Source: JACRBK01 sp964427955 (GTDB lineage: Bacteria; Chloroflexota; Anaerolineae; Aggregatilineales; Aggregatilineaceae). From it: a stretch of 10,180 bases of DNA. Positions 1 through 6,666 of the stretch are shown piece by piece (the first letter of the stretch is position 1; the number at the start of each line of letters is the position of its first letter). Position numbers and translations under genes: made by a program. Where the stretch lies: the NCBI GenBank assembly GCA_964427955.1, contig CAYRWY010000197.1, positions 1-10,180 on the forward strand. Direction: 5' to 3'. The notes under the pieces were generated by a model. The model was not told where the DNA came from and made no database searches. It worked only from the letters and a program-made list of their open reading frames with translations.

Positions 1-19
1 CAAACCAGTGAACGATCAC

Positions 20-49
20 ATTATGACATGGCCTGGTCATATTGCGCAA
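20..49 (-). promoter_or_regulatory. Possible promoter reading off the left edge, with an internal palindrome
   Basis: Read on the minus strand, TTGCGC (44-49) and CATAAT (20-25) are separated by 18 bp, resembling a sigma-70 -35/-10 pair. The interval carries an imperfect palindrome (23-40, outer arms ATGAC/GTCAT, 7 of 9 positions symmetric) that could be an operator. It would serve a gene beyond the left edge. The match is only partial and no downstream gene is visible. The rest of 1-116 shows no gene and no convincing terminator for the operon that ends at 117. Confidence 0.25.
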
Positions 50-116
50 ACCCGGCGAACCTTCAGTTTCGTAAGCTCAGAGTGACGGAGATCTGAACAA
101 CGTCTGCGCGCCGCGC

Positions 117-1337
117 CTAAGACGCCAGCCACAGGGATCGCTGCTGGGTGGTCAACACTTCGTTGCCGCGCTCCGTGACCCAGACGTCGTCTTCCAGGCT
201 GATCCAGCCGCGTCCCTCGATAAACGTCTCCAATCCCTCCGCCGTGAACACGTTGCCCACCTCGATCAGTTGATCCGGCAGATCGTCACGCCGCCGTCCT
301 AACCCGGCGCCGCCGTCGTGGGTGGCACGACCCAACTGGTGCCCGACCCCGTACTTGAAGGCCGGATAACCCGCCCCGGTAAGCACCTTCAAAGCTGCCT
401 CGGCGGGTTTCCAGACGGGCGTCCCGGCCTTGATCTGATCGATGATGGCATCCACGCCGCAGCGCACCGTGTCGAACAGGTGCTGTACTTCGTTAGGAAT
501 GGTAGTCTCACCGTCTTCCAAGACGTACCACATCCGCTGGAAATCGGCGCAGAAGCCGTTGTACTTCACGCCAAAATCGATCTGCAACGTCCAGCCGCGC
601 TGCAACACTGTGTTGCCGGGCGGCGTATGGCCGATGGGGGCGACCGGTCCGACCGTCACGATCGGGCAGTGATCGCGGCTCCAGGAGGTTTCGAGGCCCC
701 GCCGCCGGACTTCTTCCAGGATGAAGTCGTACATCTCACGCCCGGTCCGCCCCGGCTTGATGAAGGGGTTGACCGCTTCGAAGATCTCGTCGGTGCGCGC
801 AATCGCCTCACGCAGCAGGCGGATCTCGGCGGGCAGCTTGCGTCCGCGCAGTTTCGTGATCAGGTCTTCGGCGCTCACCAGCCGCTCGAAGAACGGCGTT
901 TCCTTCAGCACGCTTTCCAGCCAGAGATATTTCCCATACGAGAGTCCGTCAGCTTTGGGATTGCTGCGGGCGTAGTTGATCGCGATGCGGGCCGGGTTCA
1001 GGCGCGTCAACGCTTCGACCAGCGGCTGGCCCATGTCGCCCTGGTGATCGATGACCTGGTCCCACACACCGGTGCTGCGGGGGATCGCCACGTCCAGCCC
1101 GCCGACCAGCGCGATTCGTTCGCCGGTGCGCGTCAGCAGCAGCAGGCCCCCGCCCAGGTCGCGATCCCCGAAGATGATCGGGTAGACCGCGTCCCCTCCG
1201 GCGTCGCCCATCTTTTGGGTGAAGGTGATCCAGGCGTCGATCTCGAGTTCGTCCATCAAGCGAATGGCCTGCTCCACTTTTTCGGGGACCAGGCTGTTCA
1301 ACGCTGCGGTTTTATCGGGCCAGGTCGGCTCATTCAT
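117..1337 (-). CDS. M24 family metallopeptidase (Xaa-Pro peptidase / creatinase-like)
   Basis: This 406-residue protein has the two-domain layout of Xaa-Pro peptidases, prolidases and creatinases. The N-terminal domain covers about residues 1-165 and the C-terminal pita-bread catalytic domain about 170-400. All five expected metal ligands can be placed: D254 (in LQIDFG), D265 (in CADFQ), H333 (in GVGHQLG), E368 (in FTAEGLE) and E382 (in SLEDDVWV). H237 in the PIGHTPP segment is a likely substrate-binding histidine. There is no signal peptide, so it is probably cytoplasmic. Its ATG overlaps the stop of the upstream SxxK hydrolase gene by 4 nt (ATGA) and has a good ribosome site (AGGAAGGA), so the two are translationally coupled. 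It is the last gene of the carbohydrate operon. Family members cleave X-Pro bonds or hydrolyse small amidino or amide substrates; which applies here cannot be told from sequence. Confidence 0.9.
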   Translation of the reverse strand: MNEPTWPDKTAALNSLVPEKVEQAIRLMDELEIDAWITFTQKMGDAGGDAVYPIIFGDRDLGGGLLLLTRTGERIALVGGLDVAIPRSTGVWDQVIDHQGDMGQPLVEALTRLNPARIAINYARSNPKADGLSYGKYLWLESVLKETPFFERLVSAEDLITKLRGRKLPAEIRLLREAIARTDEIFEAVNPFIKPGRTGREMYDFILEEVRRRGLETSWSRDHCPIVTVGPVAPIGHTPPGNTVLQRGWTLQIDFGVKYNGFCADFQRMWYVLEDGETTIPNEVQHLFDTVRCGVDAIIDQIKAGTPVWKPAEAALKVLTGAGYPAFKYGVGHQLGRATHDGGAGLGRRRDDLPDQLIEVGNVFTAEGLETFIEGRGWISLEDDVWVTERGNEVLTTQQRSLWLAS

Positions 1338-2257
1338 ACCCTATCCTTCCTGTCAAACGCTTCATAAGCGGCGAGCGCGATCAACCCCATCGCCGTATCG
1401 ATCTCGACGAAGCGCCACCAGGCGGCTACGCGGTCGCGCCGGACGGCGTCGTAATTCCAGGTCGCCAGGGTCGTGATCACGACGTGGGACTGGTCGTTCA
1501 CGTACAGGATGCCGGAATCGTTGCGCACGCCGCTGAACGTCCCGGTTTTGTGGGCGAGGCGCGTGCCTGCCGGTAAAAAGCGGGGCAGGCGATCATTCAA
1601 CTGCTGCTTAAGCAGTATCTCCAACATGGCATCGCAGGCCGCCCGGTCAAGCACTTCAGCCTTGAAGATCATTTCCAGCAGGCGGGTCATCTCGCGTGGC
1701 GTGCTGACGTTGTTGTCTTCGCCCAGGTGGTAGCTGAAGCCATCGCGCCGGACGCCGTGTTCGTTCTCCCACTGGGCCAGCGCAAACGGGTCTTGTTCCG
1801 CGTCCGGGCTGGGCAGCATATCCGCGAAGATTTCGCGCAGCGTATGCGCGACGTGGGTCTGGGTCAGGCCAAGCTGGTGCATGGTGTGGTCGATGGACGC
1901 GATGCCCAGGTATTCCATGATGATGTCCGTGGCCGTGTTGTCGCTGACGATGATCATCAACGTGATCAGGTCTTTGACGGTCGGCTGCAAGCCCACGTCG
2001 AACTGGGTCAGGATGCCGCTGCCCAGCGCCTTGTAGCGCGGCTCCAACGGCCAGCGATCTGCCAGGCTGAACCGGCCTTCCCCCAGTTGGCGGAAGGTTT
2101 CGACCAGCACCGGGACTTTGACCACGCTTGCCAGCGGCACCGGGGTATCGGCGTCGATCATCACTTCTTCGCCGGATTCCAGGTGACGTAGAGCCACGCC
2201 CAGGTTGGCGTGGCTGTCCTTCACGATCTGCGCGATACGAGCCTGTAAATCGGCCAT
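1334..2257 (-). CDS. Class A beta-lactamase-fold serine hydrolase (SxxK family)
   Basis: This 307-residue protein carries the three class A beta-lactamase/DD-peptidase motifs in order. They are SVVK at 44-47 (nucleophile S44, general base K47), SDN at 105-107, and KTG at 237-239. An omega-loop-like segment with E180 and N183 (GEDNN) precedes TPREM and could supply the deacylating glutamate. There is no N-terminal signal peptide or lipobox: the protein starts almost directly at the fold. This is unusual for a drug-inactivating beta-lactamase and suggests an intracellular hydrolase of amide or ester bonds. It begins 2 nt after the GH172 stop and ends in a 4-nt overlap with the M24 gene, so it belongs to the operon. 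A loose AAAGGA ribosome site lies upstream. True beta-lactamase activity is possible, but the operon context argues for a catabolic role (inference). Confidence 0.85.
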   Translation of the reverse strand: MADLQARIAQIVKDSHANLGVALRHLESGEEVMIDADTPVPLASVVKVPVLVETFRQLGEGRFSLADRWPLEPRYKALGSGILTQFDVGLQPTVKDLITLMIIVSDNTATDIIMEYLGIASIDHTMHQLGLTQTHVAHTLREIFADMLPSPDAEQDPFALAQWENEHGVRRDGFSYHLGEDNNVSTPREMTRLLEMIFKAEVLDRAACDAMLEILLKQQLNDRLPRFLPAGTRLAHKTGTFSGVRNDSGILYVNDQSHVVITTLATWNYDAVRRDRVAAWWRFVEIDTAMGLIALAAYEAFDRKDRV

Positions 2258-2259
2258 CT

Positions 2260-3342
2260 TTACTTTTGATCCTTTGGCAGCGCCGGGAAATCGGCGCGCG
2301 GCATCCGTTGCAGCATCGGCAGCAGCCCGAACGGCTTATGCGGCTCCATCTGGTACCAGTAGGCCGTGCTCGAAAAATCGTCACTGCGCCGGTTGGCGTG
2401 CCCGTGCTCGATGGAGACGCGGATTGAGCGGCTGAAGCGCACCGCGTCGGCCAGGTGCCAGCGGTACCAGGAGATGAACCCGCTGAAGTTGTGCCCGCCG
2501 GGCATGGTCAGGCCAAAGAACGGCGAATAGAATTTCTCCTCCGGCCCCCAGGCGGTATTGAAATAGTCTTCCGTGCCCGTCCCGTGCATGGTCGGCGGCC
2601 AGCGTTGGCCTTCGTTGTCGCCGTCGATGAAGATCATCTCGTCGCCTTCGCCGTACCAGTTGTTCATGTCCACTTTGCTGTAGCGCAGCGAGTGGATGTT
2701 GAGGTTGCAGCCGATGAACTGGCCCCGGCCTTCCGCTTCCAGGATCAGATAATTGCCTTCGTCGCTGAGATTCGTCCCGGCGTGCTGGAAGGTGCTGTCG
2801 TCCATCTCCGGCGTTTCGACGATGCCGTCGGTGGGATTTTCCCGCCGCCAGCAGGCGTGCAGCCGTCCCAGGTCGGGCTGGGGCTTATCCCATACTTCGT
2901 AGTCGATATTGTAGTACAGACGCGTCTCGCTGGTGTGATTCTCGCTGGTCACTTCGATGCGCGCCCCGGTGCTGAAGGGCATCGGCAGATAGCAGTTCAA
3001 GCCCTGGCCTTCGCGCGGGGCCATGACCATCGGCAGCGCGGCGTAAGTCGTCGCCTGGGCGTGCCCCACGCCAAAGAAGTCGCCCACCGGGACCAGCACG
3101 CTGGGTTCTTGTTCGCCATCCCAGTAGATCTTGAGCACCAGCTTGCGCAGCCAGTGTTCTTCGATGCTGTGCGACGTGAACCAGATGTGCGTGATGCAGC
3201 CGGGACCCTGCACATCCAGCAGGGTATGCGTCTCGCCCCGGATGATCGACAGGCGATCCCGGTTGCCCCCGGTTTTGTCCCAGCTCGAAGCGCGCCGGGT
3301 ATGGCGCGTATCATCCACCCGTACAAAATCGAACCAGTTCAT
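2260..3342 (-). CDS. GH172 family glycoside hydrolase (DUF2961)
   Basis: This 360-residue protein matches the DUF2961/GH172 pattern along its whole length. The conserved blocks are SSWDKTGGN (19-27), GPGCITHIWFT (46-56), VPVGDFFGVG (84-93), CYLPMPF (117-123), NIDYEVW (145-151), GCNLNIHS (211-218), GEGDEMIFIDG (231-241), GTGTEDYFN (254-262) and SSTAYWYQ (324-331). E235 and E258 fall where the family's acidic catalytic pair is expected; this assignment is mine, by motif. Characterised GH172 enzymes act on alpha-D-fructofuranosyl or D-arabinofuranosyl linkages, so the operon's substrate may contain such furanosides (inference). There is no signal peptide, so it should act in the cytoplasm on imported oligosaccharide. 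The start is well supported by AGGAGG at 3350-3355, 7 nt upstream of the ATG. It lies downstream of the permease genes, across a 120-nt gap containing an inverted repeat. Confidence 0.9.
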   Translation of the reverse strand: MNWFDFVRVDDTRHTRRASSWDKTGGNRDRLSIIRGETHTLLDVQGPGCITHIWFTSHSIEEHWLRKLVLKIYWDGEQEPSVLVPVGDFFGVGHAQATTYAALPMVMAPREGQGLNCYLPMPFSTGARIEVTSENHTSETRLYYNIDYEVWDKPQPDLGRLHACWRRENPTDGIVETPEMDDSTFQHAGTNLSDEGNYLILEAEGRGQFIGCNLNIHSLRYSKVDMNNWYGEGDEMIFIDGDNEGQRWPPTMHGTGTEDYFNTAWGPEEKFYSPFFGLTMPGGHNFSGFISWYRWHLADAVRFSRSIRVSIEHGHANRRSDDFSSTAYWYQMEPHKPFGLLPMLQRMPRADFPALPKDQK

Positions 3343-3381
3343 GCCAATGCCTCCTAAGGATTATTCGATGCACAGGTAGTT

Positions 3382-3433
3382 CGGCCTCCCCTCTCCGGCC
3401 CAGCCAGCGAGGGAAGAAGGGGAGGTGAGGCCG
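3382..3433. repeat. Intercistronic inverted repeat between permease and GH172 genes
   Basis: Perfect 7-nt arms, CGGCCTC (3382-3388) and GAGGCCG (3427-3433), are followed inward by one mismatch, four further pairs, a G-T wobble and two more pairs, closing a stem of about 14 positions over a purine/pyrimidine-biased loop. There is no T-tract on the 3' side in the minus-strand transcript; a T-run lies on the 5' side instead. It is therefore not a standard terminator for the operon. An mRNA-stability or processing element, or a copy of a dispersed palindromic repeat, are the alternatives. Confidence 0.55.
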
Positions 3434-3462
3434 GGTGAAAAAACAGCTAGCATAAGGGCCTG

Positions 3463-4311
3463 CTATCCCTTCAGGCCCGACAGGCGCATCCCGTTGACGA
3501 TCTGTTTCTGGAAGAACAGGAACACGATCAACACCGGAATGCTGGCCAGCGCCGCGCCGGACATCGTGCCGCCCCAATCCGACCCGGTCTCCAGCGAAGT
3601 CAGGCGCGACAGCCCGACCTGCAAGGTTTGCATTTTGTTCGAGTTGATGACGATCAGCGGCCACAGGAAGTCGTTCCAGTGGCCCAGGAAAGTGAAGATC
3701 GCCACGACGGCCACCGCCGGGCGTGAGAGCGGCAGGCAGATCCGCCAGAACAGCCCAAACTCCGACACGCCGTCAATGCGTCCCGCGTCGAGCAGTTCAT
3801 CGGGAATGTTGGCGATGAACTGGCGCATGACGAACACTCCGAAGGCGGAGAGCATCCCCGGCATCAAAATCCCCGGGATCGAGTCGATCCACCCGACTTT
3901 GGCCACTCCCACGTACCAGGGGATGATCATCATTTCGCTGGGGATCATGATGGTCGAGAGAATCATCAAAAACATGACTTCGCGGCCCCGGAACTTGTAC
4001 TTCGAAAAAGCATAGCCCGCCAGCGACGAGAAGAAGACGACGCTGAGCGTCCCGACCACCGCGACGATCACGGTGTTCAGGTACCAGCGGGGCAGCAGGC
4101 TGGTGTCGAGCAGCCGTTGGTAATGTTCCAGGCTGAATTTGTCGGGGATCAGGTTGATGTTGTACCAGGTGCCGCGCGCCTTGAACGAGGTGGAGATCAT
4201 CCACAAATAGGGGAAGATCATGATCAGGCCGCCCACGCTCAGCAGCGCGTAGAGGATGAACTGTCCCAGCCTCAGGCCGAGAATCCGGGTGCGAGTGCGT
4301 GTCGTGTCCAT
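3463..4311 (-). CDS. Carbohydrate ABC transporter permease, MalG/UgpE type
   Basis: This 282-residue integral membrane protein has about six hydrophobic segments, the first at about residues 18-40. The cytoplasmic EAA loop of the MalG branch (171-199) reads DELLDAGRIDG...FWRICLPLSRP and docks onto the ABC ATPase. The C-terminus (QIVNGMRLSGLKG) is typical of second-position sugar permeases. It pairs with the upstream MalF-type permease as a heterodimer importing the ligand delivered by the solute-binding protein. Its ATG overlaps the stop of the upstream permease gene by one nucleotide (TGATG). A GGGAGGT ribosome site lies at 4321-4327, 9 nt before the start. No ATPase gene is in the cluster. 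The transported sugar cannot be read from the sequence. Confidence 0.95.
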   Translation of the reverse strand: MDTTRTRTRILGLRLGQFILYALLSVGGLIMIFPYLWMISTSFKARGTWYNINLIPDKFSLEHYQRLLDTSLLPRWYLNTVIVAVVGTLSVVFFSSLAGYAFSKYKFRGREVMFLMILSTIMIPSEMMIIPWYVGVAKVGWIDSIPGILMPGMLSAFGVFVMRQFIANIPDELLDAGRIDGVSEFGLFWRICLPLSRPAVAVVAIFTFLGHWNDFLWPLIVINSNKMQTLQVGLSRLTSLETGSDWGGTMSGAALASIPVLIVFLFFQKQIVNGMRLSGLKG

Positions 4312-5216
4312 CAGTAATCAACCTCCCGGGTGATAACCCGGCGCTGAATTAGCGTGGCGACCAGGATGATCAGGAAGAAGATCACCGCAATGGCCGACGC
4401 CCGGCCCATTTGCAGCGAGAAGAAGGCTTCTTTATAAATCAGCAGCGACATCGTCAGCGTGCTGTTGAGCGGGCCGCCGAAGCCGTCCTTGCTCATCAAC
4501 CGCACGTAGGTGAAGTTTTGCAGCGACGAGATCAGGCACAGCACCACGACCAGCACCACCGTCCGGTTGAGCAGCGGCAGGGTGATGTGCCGGAAGCGCC
4601 GCCAGGCGTTCGCGCCATCGACCTTCGCCGCTTCGTAAAATTCGGTCGGAATATCTTCCACCCCGGCCAAAAAGATCAGCGCGTAGTAGCCCAGGCCGGA
4701 CCACAGCGTGACCACCAGGATGGACCACAGCGCCGTGCGCGGATCGCCCAGGAAGTAGATCCGCTTCCAGTGCAGCAGGTCGAATAACTTGGTGAACAGG
4801 CCGAAGTTGGGGAGGTACAGAAACTTGAAGACCCAGGCGATGGCGACGCCGGACGTCACGAACGGCATGAAGTACAGCATCCGGAAAAAGCCCTTGAAGC
4901 GCCGGATGTTGTGCAGCAGCAGGGCCGTGCCCAGCGAGAGCACCGTGATCATCGGCACGCGCACGGCGGCAAACAGCAGCGTGTTCTTCAACGCCTTGCG
5001 AAAGATCGGATCGTTGATCGTCTCGCGGTAGTTGTCCAGCCCGACCCAGGGATGCTTGGTGCTGATCGTCATGTAATCCTGAAAGCTGAAGACCAGCGAA
5101 TTGGCCATCGCATAGAAGTTGACGATCAGAAAATAAGCGAACGGCAGCGCCACAAAAGCGTAGGCCCAAAACTGTTTTCTTTGAGAGAGGGTCAGCCCCT
5201 TATGAGTGGTTCCCAT
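4311..5216 (-). CDS. Carbohydrate ABC transporter permease, MalF/UgpA type
   Basis: This 301-residue membrane protein has a cytoplasmic N-terminal tail, a first membrane segment at about 18-45 and several more hydrophobic segments. The EAA loop at 193-219 reads FYEAAKVDGANAWRRFRHITLPL, with a central G preceded by D, as in the MalF branch. I place the start at the ATG at 5216. The in-frame GTG three codons earlier (5225) lies inside the Shine-Dalgarno-like AAAGGTGA (5223-5230), which is correctly spaced for the ATG and not for the GTG. It follows the binding-protein gene across about 90 nt that contain a perfect hairpin, and overlaps the next permease gene by 1 nt. It forms the other half of the membrane channel of the importer. 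Confidence 0.95.
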   Translation of the reverse strand: MGTTHKGLTLSQRKQFWAYAFVALPFAYFLIVNFYAMANSLVFSFQDYMTISTKHPWVGLDNYRETINDPIFRKALKNTLLFAAVRVPMITVLSLGTALLLHNIRRFKGFFRMLYFMPFVTSGVAIAWVFKFLYLPNFGLFTKLFDLLHWKRIYFLGDPRTALWSILVVTLWSGLGYYALIFLAGVEDIPTEFYEAAKVDGANAWRRFRHITLPLLNRTVVLVVVLCLISSLQNFTYVRLMSKDGFGGPLNSTLTMSLLIYKEAFFSLQMGRASAIAVIFFLIILVATLIQRRVITREVDY

Positions 5217-5222
5217 TGGCGT

Positions 5223-5230
5223 CACCTTTA
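5223..5230 (-). promoter_or_regulatory. Ribosome binding site fixing the MalF-type permease start
   Basis: The minus-strand AAAGGTGA lies 6 nt upstream of the ATG at 5216 and contains the alternative GTG (5225). This favours the ATG as the true start. Confidence 0.7.
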
Positions 5231-5261
5231 GCTTGCTTGACTTGAGGCATGGTACGTGGAG

Positions 5262-5292
5262 GGCAGACCTCCGGGAGAACCAGAGGTCTGCC
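5262..5292. repeat. Perfect hairpin between binding-protein and permease genes
   Basis: The arms GGCAGACCTC (5262-5271) and GAGGTCTGCC (5283-5292) are perfect 10-bp complements around an 11-nt loop, beginning 15 nt after the binding-protein stop codon in the minus-strand transcript. No run of T follows the hairpin in that direction (the continuation is CTCCACGTACC), so complete termination is unlikely. Stem-loops between a binding-protein gene and its permease genes are a known way to protect the 5' message and keep the binding protein in excess, as in malE-malF. That role here is inference. Confidence 0.75.
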
Positions 5293-5306
5293 GTGCGTAG
5301 GGCGAT

Positions 5307-6578
5307 TTACCAGTCCGTGAAGAAGGCGTCACGGACTGCCTGGTCGCAGGCGGTGCCCTGGTCGAGGGCGTCCTTCGGGTCCATGCCGCCGACGGTTACG
5401 GCGTCGTACATGTCGATGGCGCACTGGCGCTCGGCCAGCTCATCCGCCCAGAATGTGCCGGTGGTCTGCTCCAACTGGGTCACGAACGGGGCCAGGTTGG
5501 GATCGTCCGCATACTTCGGGAGCGTCACCATATCCATGCGGCTGGGCAGTTCGCCGGTCACGTCGCTGTAGCGTTCCTGACCGTCGGCTGAGGCCATGTA
5601 GAGCAGGAAGTCGGTGGCGGCTTTGAGCTTGGCTTCGTCTTTTTGCGCCTTGCTCGTCAGCGCCAGCGGCCAGGACGAGCCGGTCGTGAACGTTCCAGCC
5701 GGGCCAGCGGGCATCGGGGCGACGGCCCATTCGACGCCGGGGGCGGCGTTATCGCGCATGAAGCCCACCGAGAAGGTCAACTGCGGCGTCATGCAGGTCA
5801 GTCCAGCGGCGAAGGCTTCCAGTTCGCCTTCGTAGAAACCGGGGACCGAGGTCTTGAGCTTGAGGGTGAAGTCCAGCATGTAGTTCCAGGCGTCTGCCGC
5901 GCCGCCCTGGTTCCACAGGGTGGTCTTGAAGTCATCGCTGAACGGCTGTCCGCCGAACGCCTGCGCCAGGGGGCGGTACCAGTTCCAGCCATCGTCGCCC
6001 CAGCCCAGGTAGTAACCGGCCTGGGTGATGTTGCCGCTGCCGTCGTACTTGGTGCAGTCCTGGGCGGCCTGCGCGAATTCCTCCCAGGTCGCGGGGGGCT
6101 GATCCCAACCGGCTTCGGCCAGCAGCTTGGTGTTGTAGAACAGCGCGAAGTTGCGGATCGAGGTGGGGACGCCGTAGTGCTGGTCCTTCAGCTTGGTCGT
6201 GTTGACGAATGGGGCGAAGTCCGCATTCAGGACGTCCTGCACTTCAGTCGGCAGCGGCACGATGAAGCCCGACTTGCTCCACAGCGGCGCCCAGCCGAAG
6301 TAGATCATGGCCACGTCGGGGCCGGTGCCCGCCGGGACGGACGCCGCGATCTTGGTCTGATATTCGTCGTAAGGGATCACCGTCTGAACGACTTCGACGT
6401 TGGGATACAGCGCGTTGAAGCCTTCGATGACGCTTTGCATGGCGGTAATCTTGCCGCCGCTGTCGTGCTGCCACAGCTCGATGGTGACTTTCTCATCACT
6501 CTGGGCTAACGCGAGCGGGGTGAGCACTGAAGAGGCGATCAAAAGCACTCCCAGCAGTGACACGACAATTTTTCTCAT
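5307..6578 (-). CDS. Extracellular sugar-binding protein of an ABC transporter (family 1)
   Basis: This 423-residue secreted protein starts at the ATG at 6578, preceded by AAAGGAG (6586-6592) with 7 nt spacing. An upstream in-frame extension of 40 codons to 6698 would overlap lacI and would bury the signal peptide, so I reject it. The N-terminus has MRK, a hydrophobic core to about residue 21, and a type I signal peptidase site after LALA (about residue 25). There is no lipobox cysteine. The mature part has the family-1 pattern: VTIELWQHDSGG, an ALYPNVEV segment, AGTGPDVAMIY, a YNTKLLAEAGWDQPPATWEEF block and a C-terminal FLLYMASADGQERYS segment. Four cysteines in the mature protein could form disulfides. 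It captures the substrate outside the cell and presents it to the two permeases. The ligand is unknown. Confidence 0.95.
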   Translation of the reverse strand: MRKIVVSLLGVLLIASSVLTPLALAQSDEKVTIELWQHDSGGKITAMQSVIEGFNALYPNVEVVQTVIPYDEYQTKIAASVPAGTGPDVAMIYFGWAPLWSKSGFIVPLPTEVQDVLNADFAPFVNTTKLKDQHYGVPTSIRNFALFYNTKLLAEAGWDQPPATWEEFAQAAQDCTKYDGSGNITQAGYYLGWGDDGWNWYRPLAQAFGGQPFSDDFKTTLWNQGGAADAWNYMLDFTLKLKTSVPGFYEGELEAFAAGLTCMTPQLTFSVGFMRDNAAPGVEWAVAPMPAGPAGTFTTGSSWPLALTSKAQKDEAKLKAATDFLLYMASADGQERYSDVTGELPSRMDMVTLPKYADDPNLAPFVTQLEQTTGTFWADELAERQCAIDMYDAVTVGGMDPKDALDQGTACDQAVRDAFFTDW

Positions 6579-6585
6579 GAAACTT

Positions 6586-6592
6586 CTCCTTT
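6586..6592 (-). promoter_or_regulatory. Ribosome binding site fixing the binding-protein start
   Basis: A near-perfect Shine-Dalgarno sequence, AAAGGAG on the minus strand, lies 7 nt before the ATG at 6578. It shows that the signal peptide begins at MRKIVV. The 88-nt gap between lacI and this gene shows no convincing promoter or CG-centred operator, so the gene is probably read through from lacI. Confidence 0.8.
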
Positions 6593-6666
6593 TCAAAACA
6601 ACTTGCGGATGCGGGATGAGAGACAGGTGTTGCACGCGCGGATGAGTGATTTTCGCCTCCTTTGAC

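Noticed and set aside
318..1367. Long plus-strand reading frame (349 codons) opposite the M24 gene
   Set aside because: It is antisense to a gene with all catalytic motifs intact, its translation has no recognisable motif, and it reflects GC-biased third positions.
2455..3357. Plus-strand 300-codon reading frame opposite the GH172 gene
   Set aside because: It is a shadow of the GH172 coding sequence, with low-complexity Val/Ala/Arg-rich translation and no ribosome site.
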